Shown here: piece after piece, positions 27,508 through 35,582 of the stretch
How positions within the stretch are numbered: position 1 is the stretch's first letter
Layout of the letters: each line of letters begins with the position of its first letter
DNA from: Oceanobacillus jeddahensis
GTDB taxonomy: Bacteria; Bacillota; Bacilli; Bacillales; Amphibacillaceae
NCBI RefSeq assembly: GCF_000750635.1
Contig: NZ_CCDM010000002.1
Span: 248,001-312,000, forward strand
Reading direction: 5' to 3'
DNA: 64,000 nt
The notes under the pieces: model-generated
Databases searched by the model: none
What the model saw: the letters and a program-made list of their open reading frames with translations, nothing else
What the model was told of the DNA's origin: nothing
Made by a program: the position numbers and the translations under genes

Positions 27508-27681
27508 TCAGATAATTGGATAATACTGCTCGTAAACAGGGTGAATAAAATAAGGCGGTCTTGGCCCGATTTTCGGTAATTGGTACATATGCTGGTTTGC
27601 TGCATACAATACATTCACTTTTTTATTGGAATGATTCACTAATAATAGTGTCGCCTCTGGATTATAATCGTATTGCTGCAT
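27508..27681 (-). CDS. Small Tyr/Pro-rich hypothetical protein (57 aa)
   Basis: Reading the minus strand gives a 57-residue frame starting MQQYDYNPEATLLL and ending YEQYYPII. It is preceded by a strong GAGGAGGAAG site 5 nt before the ATG. It is rich in Tyr, Gln, Asn and Pro, like small spore-surface proteins of bacilli. No family recognised. The strong start signal and the absence of an overlapping gene support it as real. Confidence 0.6.
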   Translation of the reverse strand: MQQYDYNPEATLLLVNHSNKKVNVLYAANQHMYQLPKIGPRPPYFIHPVYEQYYPII

Positions 27682-27817
27682 AACAACTTCCTCCTCGATT
27701 TCCTTCTCTTTTATACTTTATTCAACTTTTTCGGATATGGAACTGTCTCACATTTTTCACTATATTCGCCCAAGTGTCATAAATTAACCCATCTAGAAGC
27801 TTTCAAGGAGGATAAGT

Positions 27818-28747
27818 ATGACACAGGATAAATCAAATGAACCAACAGATTCACAATATCCAATGTATCCAAATTACGGGAAAGTAACGCAATATGAAGA
27901 GGTTGCTTTGACTGTGCCGGAGCAGCGTCAATATCGACAGCCAGGGCTGGAAAAATGGATGGTACCCAGACCAATTATTGAAAATAAAAATGAAAAAGGC
28001 AGCAATAAGCTGGTTGGTAAGGCTGTACTAATTACTGGAGGAGACAGCGGGATGGGAGCAGCGGCTGCGATTGCTTTTGCCAAAGAAGGCGCAGATGTAG
28101 CTATTTCTTATCTGGATGAGCATGAAGATGCAAACCGGACGAAATATCGAATTGAAGAGCTTGGACAACGCTGCTTACTACTTCCGGGGGATGTAAGAGA
28201 TAAGCGCCAGTGCTCTCATATTGTAGAGAGAACAGTTGAAACCTTTGGTAAATTGGATGTTCTCTGCAATCATGTTGGAATTCAATTTCAGCAATTAAGT
28301 TTGTTAGATATTACCGATGAACAATTTGACGATACGTTTAAAGTGAATGTGTATTCTCATTTCTATACAACACGTGCTGCCCTTCCGCATTTGAAAGCAG
28401 GCAGTTCAATCATTAATACAGCATCTGTAGTCGCCTACGAAGGGAATAACCAATTACTGGACTATACTGCAACAAAAGGAGCTATAGTCAGTTTTTCAAG
28501 AGCGCTGGCAAACAATTTAGTGGAACAGGGGATTAGGGTGAACGCTATCGCTCCTGGACGTATATGGACCCCATTAATCCCGTCCAGTTTCTCTGCAGAT
28601 GAAGTGACACTGGCCGGAAATCCTATGCAACGGCAAGGTCAACCTTTTGAAGTAGCACCTGCTTTTGTTTATCTCGCTTCGGATGCTTCCCGTTTTGTAA
28701 CAGGGCAGACACTGCATGTGAATGGAGGACAATGGACATCGTCTTAA
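27818..28747 (+). CDS. SDR-family oxidoreductase (YhdF/YdaD-like, general stress type)
   Basis: 309-residue short-chain dehydrogenase with a ~50-residue N-terminal extension containing [10 protein letters not shown]. The Rossmann fold follows with [21 protein letters not shown] in place of NNAG, and the catalytic Ser-Tyr-Lys set in NTASVV and DYTATKGA. The extension and the [20 protein letters not shown] end are typical of the stress-related glucose/alcohol dehydrogenase-like group in bacilli. AAGGAGG precedes the ATG. Substrate not determined. Confidence 0.85.
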   Translation: MTQDKSNEPTDSQYPMYPNYGKVTQYEEVALTVPEQRQYRQPGLEKWMVPRPIIENKNEKGSNKLVGKAVLITGGDSGMGAAAAIAFAKEGADVAISYLDEHEDANRTKYRIEELGQRCLLLPGDVRDKRQCSHIVERTVETFGKLDVLCNHVGIQFQQLSLLDITDEQFDDTFKVNVYSHFYTTRAALPHLKAGSSIINTASVVAYEGNNQLLDYTATKGAIVSFSRALANNLVEQGIRVNAIAPGRIWTPLIPSSFSADEVTLAGNPMQRQGQPFEVAPAFVYLASDASRFVTGQTLHVNGGQWTSS

Positions 28748-29027
28748 AAGGAAAAATAAGATGCATAATAATCATGAGTCTCTTCATTTAACAGGTACTT
28801 TATATTTGATTACATGAGCCAAGAGGGTAGACAGCTAGTGATGCAGTTATTCTTTTACGTTAATCGCTATTTGCTTCCCTTCATTTTCCAAGATAATCGT
28901 CTCTAAATAAAAATATCTTTGTAAAAGTTAACTCAAACGTTTGTTTAACAATGTATTTTACAACTATTATCATACTATCTCCTTTTTGCATATAGTATTA
29001 ACGACTAATTTGAGGGAGGCTTTTTCA

Positions 29028-29924
29028 TTGTCAGAGTATCTGCAATCAATAGAATTATGGTGTGATGAGATTTTGCAAACATATCGTGAAGCAAGTGATC
29101 TTTTTCAGAATGGTATCCATCAAGAAGAATTAGATGAATGGGAAAAGGAATTCAATCAATTTCAAGAAGAGCTTGCAAATAACCAAGATATAGAAGAACA
29201 GGAGGCTTACAACCAAGCGAACCATTTATACACAAAATTTAATCATTATCTGGAACAGCATACGGATGAAAAACGAGCAGAAGGGAATCGCGAAAGAGTG
29301 GTTCCAATTGGCGGTCATACACTACCGCCGCTGCCATATAGCTATGATGCTTTAGAACCTTATATCGACCGCCGAATTATGGAGCTGCATCATGATAAGC
29401 ATCATCAGAGTTATGTAGATGGTTTAAATAAAGCGGAAACGGAAATGCAGCAAGCGCGTTGGGACAATAATTATGATCTGATTAAACATTGGGAAAGGGA
29501 AGCAGCGTTTAATGGTGCAGGACATTATCTGCATACGATATTTTGGAAAGTGATGAGCCCGGACGGTGGAGGCGAGCCTACAGGAGATTTATTGCATGAA
29601 ATCGAGCAATCATTTGGAAGTTATGACCAATTTAAAGCGCATTTTACAGAAGCGGCAAACCATGTAGAAGGCGGCGGCTGGGCTATCTTAGTATGGTCCC
29701 CGCGGGCAAGGCGCTTAGAAATTCTTCAGGCGGAAAAGCATCAGAATTTAAGTCAATGGGATGTCGTGCCTCTTCTTGTTCTTGATGTGTGGGAGCACGC
29801 CTATTACCTGCAATATGAAAATGTGAAAGAAGACTACGTGGACAATTGGTGGAATATCGTAAACTGGACAGAAGTAGAGAATCGTTTTAATAAGGCAAGA
29901 CAATTGAAGTGGCAGCCTTTTTAA
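29028..29924 (+). CDS. sodF: Fe/Mn superoxide dismutase with N-terminal extension (SodF-like)
   Basis: 298 residues. The ~100-residue N-terminal part is acidic, helical and absent from ordinary Sod. The enzyme domain begins at HTLPPLPYSYDALEP. Metal ligands are visible as the His in MELHHDKHHQSY, the His in HYLHTIFWKVM, and Asp and His in LDVWEHAYYLQY. Length and layout match B. subtilis SodF. TTG 29028 is chosen, 8 nt after GAGGGAGG; the upstream ATG at 28941 has no site. Dismutates superoxide to peroxide and oxygen. Confidence 0.85.
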   Translation: MSEYLQSIELWCDEILQTYREASDLFQNGIHQEELDEWEKEFNQFQEELANNQDIEEQEAYNQANHLYTKFNHYLEQHTDEKRAEGNRERVVPIGGHTLPPLPYSYDALEPYIDRRIMELHHDKHHQSYVDGLNKAETEMQQARWDNNYDLIKHWEREAAFNGAGHYLHTIFWKVMSPDGGGEPTGDLLHEIEQSFGSYDQFKAHFTEAANHVEGGGWAILVWSPRARRLEILQAEKHQNLSQWDVVPLLVLDVWEHAYYLQYENVKEDYVDNWWNIVNWTEVENRFNKARQLKWQPF

Positions 29925-29999
29925 TAAAGGAAACGTTTTAGCATCCTCTTGCAAGGGAAACGCATTCGTAAGTATTGATATAGAGAGGGTGCTGTTTAC

Positions 30000-30875
30000 G
30001 TGAAAAAATATTATTTTTTAGCTGCTCTGGTATCTTTTTTTCTAGTATTAACAGCTTGCAGTAATGATTCGGATGAAAATGGAACAGAGGATAATGATGC
30101 AGCTGCACCAGAGACAGATCAACAAGAAACGGGGGAGACAGACGACATAGCAAGTGAGGAAGAGGAGCTTCTTGAAGGGGCTTTAGATGCTTTGAATGGA
30201 ATTGATCAACGCTATGAAGAAGCAACGATTACTCTTGAAATGTCAATGGATGAAGAACTTGAAGAAGAATTAGGAGAAGAAGAAAATGTAGAAACTGACT
30301 CTTCTACTACAATGGATATGCGTTCATGGCAAATGAACAATGAAGATGGATCAGTCAGCGAACGTACAGAAATAGAAACAGATGGCGGGCCGGTAGAATA
30401 CAGCGCTTCAGAGGATAGTGAAACTTCTATCAATTATACAGAAGGTGACGAGACCGCCTATGAGGTAGAAATGGTAGATATGGGGATGGATCCTGCTGAT
30501 GTCCGTATGGAAGAAGAACAAATACGAGAGCTGATGAATACGTATGAAGTTTCTTATGAAGGTGAAACTTCCGTGAATGAATATGATGTACATCATTTTG
30601 TATTTACAAATGGAGAAGAAGAAATTGAATATTATTTTGACACAGAAACGTTTGTAATCGTTCAAATGGATATGCATGCAAATAATGATGAAATGGTAAC
30701 CCATATGGAAGTACAGGATTATGCATTGGACTTTGATTATGATGAAGGTTTTTTCCGTCTGGAAGATGTACTGGATGATAGTATCGAAGTGGAGCAGGTA
30801 GATCCTGATGAACTTATGGAAGAGCAATTGGATGAGGATTTGGAAGATGGAGAGACGGAAGATAATGAAGAATAA
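30000..30875 (+). CDS. Acidic lipoprotein, DUF6612-like
   Basis: 291 residues starting with GTG (30000). Signal peptide MKKYYFLAALVSFFLVLTAC ends in the lipobox LTAC (Cys20). The mature protein is very acidic (long Asp/Glu tracts at both ends), and the middle has a repetitive beta-strand pattern like DUF6612/LppX-type lipoproteins. It would sit on the outer face of the membrane. The acid excess suits a halotolerant organism. The family match is from pattern only. Confidence 0.65.
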   Translation: MKKYYFLAALVSFFLVLTACSNDSDENGTEDNDAAAPETDQQETGETDDIASEEEELLEGALDALNGIDQRYEEATITLEMSMDEELEEELGEEENVETDSSTTMDMRSWQMNNEDGSVSERTEIETDGGPVEYSASEDSETSINYTEGDETAYEVEMVDMGMDPADVRMEEEQIRELMNTYEVSYEGETSVNEYDVHHFVFTNGEEEIEYYFDTETFVIVQMDMHANNDEMVTHMEVQDYALDFDYDEGFFRLEDVLDDSIEVEQVDPDELMEEQLDEDLEDGETEDNEE

Positions 30876-30902
30876 GGTGTATGATACACTTATAGATATT
30901 AA

Positions 30903-30930
30903 AAAACGGTTCCAGTAAGGGAGCCGTTTT
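30903..30930 (+). terminator. Terminator of lipoprotein gene
   Basis: Arms 30903-30913 and 30919-30930 pair around a short loop, ending in T residues. Confidence 0.75.
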
Positions 30931-30949
30931 GCTATGAGAAAAGAAATGC

Positions 30950-31147
30950 TTAGTCATTCGTAATGTTTTGTTCAGATAGTATAAAATCGATAAAAGATGA
31001 TAGTTCGCCAATAAATATTTTAACTCCTTCCAAATGATAAAAGGTACTGGTGGTGTCAAAATCTAAAATATCCTTTGTTATTTAATACGGAGTAAGAAAT
31101 CTGACAGTGCTTATATTTCGAAAGCTGGAAGCTGCGTAATATTTCAT
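30950..31147 (-). pseudogene. Broken small gene, possible nucleoside 2-deoxyribosyltransferase remnant
   Basis: On the minus strand a strong AAGGAAGGG site precedes ATG 31147. The frame reads MKYYAASSFRNISTVRFL, then a TAA stop after 21 codons. It continues in the same frame as ITKDILDF, TTSTFYHLEGVK and IFIGELSSFIDFIL, ending at 30950. The first residues resemble the start of nucleoside 2-deoxyribosyltransferase-type proteins (MKxYxASSFxN). The two pieces would be the N- and C-termini with the middle deleted. Assignment is tentative; that it is a degraded frame is better supported. Confidence 0.5.
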
Positions 31148-31280
31148 ATGATCCCTTCCTTTGTGATTATGGAATGTCTACTTTTAATATAAATTATATA
31201 TTGGATCAGATTAGTTGGGTAGATGTCATCCATTTCTTAGTGAAGTGAAATGATTAAAGTAACTGTTTGAAAAAACGTAT

Positions 31281-31315
31281 ATAATAACATAATTAAGACA
31301 TAATTATGTTATTAT
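31281..31315. promoter_or_regulatory. Perfect palindromic operator of toxin-antitoxin operon
   Basis: Arms 31281-31295 and 31301-31315 are a perfect 15-bp inverted repeat around a 5-nt centre, ending 21 bp before the antitoxin start. Antitoxins of this class repress their own promoter by binding such dyads. Confidence 0.65.
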
Positions 31316-31335
31316 ATAAAAAAGGAGGGGATTAT

Positions 31336-31599
31336 ATGCCAGAAATACGGCCTATAAAAGATTTAAGAAATACAACAGAAATATCTGAATTATGTCATCA
31401 ATTAGAGGAGCCAATATTTATCACAAAAAATGGTTATGGGGATATGGTTCTAATGAGTATGGAAACTTACGAAAAATCTTTAGCAAAATTAGAGCTATAT
31501 GAAAAATTAGCTCAAGCTGAAAAGCAAATGCATCAAGAGGATAGTTTCTTAGAAGCTGAACAAGTATTTGAAAAGTTAAATAAAAAATATGGAAAATAA
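31336..31599 (+). CDS. Type II antitoxin, Phd/YefM-like
   Basis: 87 residues. N-terminal DNA-binding fold of the Phd/YefM type (EIRPIKDLRNTTEISELC, then PIFITKNGYGDMVLMSMETYE) and a charged helical C-terminus that would wrap the toxin. ATG 31336 follows AAAGGAGGGG. Its stop overlaps the toxin start by 11 nt. It neutralises the toxin and probably autoregulates through the dyad at 31281-31315. Confidence 0.85.
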   Translation: MPEIRPIKDLRNTTEISELCHQLEEPIFITKNGYGDMVLMSMETYEKSLAKLELYEKLAQAEKQMHQEDSFLEAEQVFEKLNKKYGK

Positions 31600-31903
31600 T
31601 CAATATGTCGTTAAAGTATCTCCAAAAGCTGCAGAGGATTTGGATGAAATTTATGAGTATATATCTGAAAATTTATACAACCAGGATGCTGCCAATAAAT
31701 TATTGAATAAAATAGAATTGGGAATTAAAAGGTTAAATAGATTTCCATTTTCTTGTGAACTGGTAACAGATGAGATACTGAGGGATCGAGGTTACCGTAG
31801 ACTTATTATTGAAAATTATATCGTTTTTTATTTAATTAAGAATAAAGATGTATTGATTATGCGTGTTCTATATGGCGCTCAGAAATACGAGGATTTAGTA
31901 TGA
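31589..31903 (+). CDS. Type II toxin, RelE/ParE superfamily
   Basis: 104 residues with the ParE/RelE fold pattern: VKVSPKAAEDLDEIYEYISE at the start, a basic GYRRLIIENYIVFYLI strand pair and the C-terminal VLIMRVLYGAQKYEDLV. ParE types poison gyrase and RelE types cleave mRNA on the ribosome; sequence alone does not decide between them here. Co-transcribed with the overlapping antitoxin gene. Confidence 0.85.
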   Translation: MENNQYVVKVSPKAAEDLDEIYEYISENLYNQDAANKLLNKIELGIKRLNRFPFSCELVTDEILRDRGYRRLIIENYIVFYLIKNKDVLIMRVLYGAQKYEDLV

Positions 31904-31928
31904 TGATATTGACTAATTATAGAAAATA

Positions 31929-31967
31929 AAGGCTGATACAAGTAATTTCTTTTTATATCAGCCTTTT
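31929..31967. terminator. Two-way terminator after toxin gene
   Basis: Arms 31929-31938 and 31956-31965 pair over 10 bp with A/T runs on both sides; it lies between the toxin gene and the convergent MerR gene. Confidence 0.65.
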
Positions 31968-31982
31968 CCGGACAACAGATAG

Positions 31983-32714
31983 TTACATCGTGAACCTCTC
32001 CAAAGCAGCCTGAATATATCTATATAACGCGCCGTCCAAACCATAGTGCAAAGCAGGTTGTGGGTTTTCAGCATAAAATTTTTCGGCGCTTTTTATCAGG
32101 CCCTGATTCCCATCTGAAAAAGTTTCCATTAATTTTTGCCATTCCTTTGCCAAATTCTGAACGGATTTATCCTGTGGAGATACTCCTTTTTCCTGCTTGT
32201 CTTTTAACTCTTCAAGCAGTTCCTGAAAGCGTTCTTCTCCTTGTTTGAGTGCTTTATCACTTGTATTGCGATAGTGTTCTCTCATTTTATCAAGCTGTTG
32301 ATTGGTAAAATAGTCGGAACGATTTAATCGAATCAATTCAAAAAGGGAAGTAAGCTCTTGGAAAGAAATATTTTCCGTTTTAGCAGCTTCTTGTTTCGTG
32401 CGTTCTAACTGACTTAGCAACTTTTCCTGAACAGCTATCTCTGCTTTGACCCGGCTAATTTGCTGATCTAGTGTATCTAATAATTTCTCGTTGCCGGCAC
32501 GAACCATTTCTTTTATTTCTTCCAGCGGTAAATGCATTCTTTTTAATACAAGAATTTGCAGCAGCAATTGCATATCTTCACTTGTATAACGCCGATGTCC
32601 AGCTTCTGTATAGAGAGAAGGAGAAAATAACCCAATTTGATCATAATATCTTAATGTTCGGATGGAAAGTCCTGTCAGAGCTGCTAACTGACCAGTTGAC
32701 CAGTAATTTGGCAT
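31983..32714 (-). CDS. MerR-family regulator with TipAS-like domain
   Basis: 243 residues. Residues 1-70 form the MerR winged helix (STGQLAALTGLSIRTLRYYDQIGLFSPS), followed by a coiled-coil dimerisation helix (about 80-120). The C-terminal all-helical region resembles the TipAS ligand-binding domain. ATG 32714 follows GAGGTG; the longer frame to 32891 lies inside the Hsp33 gene. Its start is 4 nt after the hslO stop, so the two are co-transcribed. The ligand is unknown; TipAS domains bind thiopeptides and other drugs. Confidence 0.82.
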   Translation of the reverse strand: MPNYWSTGQLAALTGLSIRTLRYYDQIGLFSPSLYTEAGHRRYTSEDMQLLLQILVLKRMHLPLEEIKEMVRAGNEKLLDTLDQQISRVKAEIAVQEKLLSQLERTKQEAAKTENISFQELTSLFELIRLNRSDYFTNQQLDKMREHYRNTSDKALKQGEERFQELLEELKDKQEKGVSPQDKSVQNLAKEWQKLMETFSDGNQGLIKSAEKFYAENPQPALHYGLDGALYRYIQAALERFTM

Positions 32715-32718
32715 GTGC

Positions 32719-33591
32719 TCACCTCGTTTGTAAAATAGTTTGTATTTCAGAAGGAATGAATACATAGTTTTGACCGCAAATATGGCATGTTGTATCGATA
32801 GATGTGTTTGATTCAACGGCATTTTGTAATTCTTCCACGGGTAAAGAATACAGAAAGCCATAAAACATTTCCTTCGAGCAGTGACAGGCAAATTGTATCG
32901 GCTTATGTTCCAGTACTTTAGAATTAGGAAAACGCTGGTTCAATTCCTTTTCTATCCCCGCATCATTCATACTAAGCAGCAGGGGAGCAAGGTTTTCTGC
33001 TTCGAATTGCTCCCGTACCAAATCCAATGCACCCTCTTCAGCTCCCGGCAGTGCCTGCGCATAGATTCCATAGCTTTTGAAAAGATAGGAAACACTATCC
33101 AATTTTACCTTTGTTTGGATCATGGTATCTGTCTGCTCACTTTGTTTAAAATAATAGGCAAAATCATCATCCAAATTTTGATAAGGCATATCCGTAATCC
33201 CTGTGAAGTGATTTGTTTCGAACCCTTTCATTATCCGGATGGAAGCTTTTGTACCGATAAAATCTTGAAGCGTTGAATTAGAATTCTTTTGTTGGGGTGC
33301 TATTAAAAGAGCTTGATTGACATAGCCGCGTACATTTCCCTCTGCATCTGTATCTACATACATTTTATAATTTTTATCTGTCAAAGTAATCACAGCACTG
33401 ATTCGCTGATTATCCTTCAGCGTTACAGAAAGAAGGCTCATAATGGAAACAGCTTTAGCTAAAGCCAGGTAGCAGGTCTTATCCTTTATTTTACTTAACT
33501 CCATGATTTCCTGTAGCATTTTTGTGTTATCTGTAAAGTAAAGACGAATACTTTTATCTAAAATAAGTGTTTTGATTATTTTATTTGTCAT
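32719..33591 (-). CDS. hslO: Hsp33-like redox-regulated chaperone
   Basis: 290 residues, full length for Hsp33. The C-terminal zinc switch is intact: CHC near residue 236 and CHIC near 270. Oxidation of these cysteines frees zinc and activates holdase function under oxidative and heat stress. The N-terminal fold region matches only loosely (diverged from B. subtilis-type Hsp33), so this may be a second, divergent paralogue. AAGGGG precedes the ATG. Confidence 0.82.
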   Translation of the reverse strand: MTNKIIKTLILDKSIRLYFTDNTKMLQEIMELSKIKDKTCYLALAKAVSIMSLLSVTLKDNQRISAVITLTDKNYKMYVDTDAEGNVRGYVNQALLIAPQQKNSNSTLQDFIGTKASIRIMKGFETNHFTGITDMPYQNLDDDFAYYFKQSEQTDTMIQTKVKLDSVSYLFKSYGIYAQALPGAEEGALDLVREQFEAENLAPLLLSMNDAGIEKELNQRFPNSKVLEHKPIQFACHCSKEMFYGFLYSLPVEELQNAVESNTSIDTTCHICGQNYVFIPSEIQTILQTR

Positions 33592-33801
33592 GTGATCTGC
33601 CCCTTTCTAATAATAGGATAAAACATGACGTGACGTAAGGTTCAAGTTGAAATTTAAAAATTATTTTTTGTATGAAATGAATACTGTCTTTTTTACAATA
33701 CCGATGGTTCGTTTTAAAATATAATTATGAAGAATAAGAAGTAAAGGACAATTTTCAGTACTTTATCATGGCAGGAAATAGCCATGGAGGTGATAAAACA
33801 G

Positions 33802-34203
33802 ATGAAGCCTATCAATTATTCTGTACAGGAATCGGACACACTTTATGCGATAAAAGCATGGCTTCCGGAAAATGTGGATGCAATTACTATCGGCAAACTA
33901 GGAGAGTTTCAATTCTTAAAAGGGTATTATATTTACGTTGGAAGTGCAAAGCGGAGTATTCGTGCACGGGTGGACAGGCATTTGCAGGTAGATAAAAAGA
34001 AGCGTTGGCATATAGATTATTTGCGCCCATATTTACAAACGCAGGCTGTGCAAACTTATCCCGGTACTGAAGGGGAATGTGGACTTTTTCAGCGGCTGAT
34101 GAGGGAAAATAAAGGAACAATGCCGGTGAAAGGTTTTGGATCATCGGATTGCAGATGTTTTTCACATTTGTTCTATTCCAGTGAGGAAATATTGTTAAAA
34201 TAA
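33802..34203 (+). CDS. GIY-YIG nuclease-like protein (DUF123)
   Basis: 133 residues of the DUF123/GIY-YIG-like family: FLKGYYIYVGSAKRSIRARVDRHL carries the diverged GIY-YIG pair (GYY/YVG) and the catalytic-type Arg. RWHIDYLRPY and a late CGLFQRLM/GFGSSDCRCFSHLF block complete the family pattern. ATG 33802 follows GGAGGTGA. A DNA-acting role is inferred from the fold; activity is not established for this family. Confidence 0.82.
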   Translation: MKPINYSVQESDTLYAIKAWLPENVDAITIGKLGEFQFLKGYYIYVGSAKRSIRARVDRHLQVDKKKRWHIDYLRPYLQTQAVQTYPGTEGECGLFQRLMRENKGTMPVKGFGSSDCRCFSHLFYSSEEILLK

Positions 34204-34391
34204 TAATAGAACACGAAAGTACACTGCTGATAGAAACGGTATGGATCAGAGTAAATGGGGGAGAATGTTACCATAGATTTATAGAATACGCTGGTTACTA
34301 GTATATTTCTATCTTGATTGATTTATTAGATAAAGTCTCTGACAGAATGAATAAAGCGGACAAACAATAATCAAGAAAGGAGCGGTTGGTA

Positions 34392-34601
34392 ATGGGGAAA
34401 AGTAAGACAAAAGCAACGTGGGCAGAAGCAAAAAAGCGCTGCCGTTTGAGTCAACAGGATATACAGATGGCGAAGGAGCTGGGGATGACGCCTAAAAGTT
34501 TAATCAAGAATATCCCGGCACCAAAAGAACAATGGAAAGCACCGGTAAAAGTCTGGGTTCGAGATTTATATGAAGATAAATTTGGAAAGGTGCTGAAATA
34601 A
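34392..34601 (+). CDS. Conserved small hypothetical protein (69 aa)
   Basis: 69 basic residues with a helix-turn-helix-like stretch RLSQQDIQMAKELGMTPKSLIKN and a C-terminal WVRDLYEDKFGKVLK. ATG 34392 follows AAAGGAGCGG. It ends 1 nt before the start of the RQC-minor-type gene, so the two are translationally linked and probably act together. Confidence 0.65.
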   Translation: MGKSKTKATWAEAKKRCRLSQQDIQMAKELGMTPKSLIKNIPAPKEQWKAPVKVWVRDLYEDKFGKVLK

Positions 34602-34602
34602 A

Positions 34603-35361
34603 ATGGTTGATAACAAGCTGTCGGAAGAGGAAATTTTAGCTATTCTGCGTGCAGCCGATGAACTTATAGCACAAGGTGGGCGCTCCCTGCTTGCTAAAAT
34701 TTTAAAAGGATCACGGGAGAAAAAAGTATTGCAGCTTGGATTGGATGCCTGTCCGGCTTATGGCTATTTTAAAGGAGTCAAGCTGGAAGAGGTGATGGAG
34801 AAGATTGACTGGATGATTGACCATGATTTTCTTGATATTGAGTACAGCGGAAAATTACCGATGATTGTTTTTACAGAGCGCGGCTGGCATATTGAAAGGG
34901 ATAAGTATGCAGATGAATTTTTACATGAATGGGATGACTGGCTGGCAGAAGGAAAACCGGCACCTGATATGACTTATTTAAAAGACCGCAATCGAAATAT
35001 GATATTCCTATTTTTAGAAAAGATGAGAGAAACGCAGGATAAGCGGTATATTCCTTATTTGGAGGCATGGAAGCAGGTTGATTACCGAAAAGTAAGAGAG
35101 CGGATTAATTCTGTGATCCGGTCATTAGAAACGGAAGAAACACCGGACTATCAAGCGATACAAGAAAGAGAATCGAGCTTGAAAGAAGCATTGAAGGGGG
35201 ACGAGCCGCAAGATCTTTATGTGAAATGCTGGGAATGTGGAGACCGGTTTCTTTTTTCAGTAGGTGAGCAGCAGTTTTATAGAAAGATGGGTTTTCATGA
35301 TCCCAAAAGATGTCCAGAGTGCCGGATGGAGCGGGACATGGATAACTTTCTGGACTTCTAG
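34603..35361 (+). CDS. RQC-minor-type DNA-binding protein with zinc ribbon
   Basis: 252 residues. The N-terminal ~110 residues match the RQC winged-helix pattern of RQC-minor proteins (ILRAADELIAQGGRSLLAKILKGS, VEKIDWMIDHDFL-like, FTERGW). A helical linker follows, and a C-terminal zinc ribbon with CWECG and CPEC near residues 213-245. The RQC fold binds DNA ends or junctions. Preceded directly by the 69-aa gene. The pairing suggests a small DNA-repair or conflict-related unit, which is inference. Confidence 0.72.
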   Translation: MVDNKLSEEEILAILRAADELIAQGGRSLLAKILKGSREKKVLQLGLDACPAYGYFKGVKLEEVMEKIDWMIDHDFLDIEYSGKLPMIVFTERGWHIERDKYADEFLHEWDDWLAEGKPAPDMTYLKDRNRNMIFLFLEKMRETQDKRYIPYLEAWKQVDYRKVRERINSVIRSLETEETPDYQAIQERESSLKEALKGDEPQDLYVKCWECGDRFLFSVGEQQFYRKMGFHDPKRCPECRMERDMDNFLDF

Positions 35362-35380
35362 CGTTGTTCATAAGACATTA

Positions 35381-35524
35381 AGTGGGAGAAAAGCAGCAGA
35401 CTAAGTTCGCGACGTCCTGAGACTGGGGCTGCGATTACTCGCCCCACCGAAGGGCTTTTGCGGTTATTCGCTCTATCGTAAAGAGTTGTGCGTCGAAAAT
35501 TCCCCCAGCAAAAGTTTCGTTTTA
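35381..35524 (+). repeat. Half-length copy (144 bp) of the dispersed structured repeat
   Basis: Matches the right half of the element from AGTGGGAG through GCAGACTAAG, TTCGCGACGTCC, CTGCGATTACTCGCCCC and GAGTTGTGCGTCGAAAA to AAGTTTCGTTTTAT. The left hairpin domain is absent. About 28 bp are inserted directly after the GCCCC arm. The closing CAGTGGGAG/CTCCCACTG helix is damaged (TTCCCCCAGC). Confidence 0.75.
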
Positions 35525-35544
35525 TATTTAAAATAGTATATGAA

Positions 35545-35580
35545 ACAGGCTGATACAGTTTCACATCTGTATCAGCCTGT
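35545..35580. terminator. Two-way terminator at end of tre operon
   Basis: A perfect 14-bp inverted repeat (35545-35558 with 35567-35580) just beyond the treR stop codon. Confidence 0.75.
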
Positions 35581-35582
35581 CT

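Noticed and set aside
30408..30827. 139-codon minus-strand frame opposite the lipoprotein
   Set aside because: Produced by the Glu/Asp-rich codons of the lipoprotein read in reverse; no start signal.
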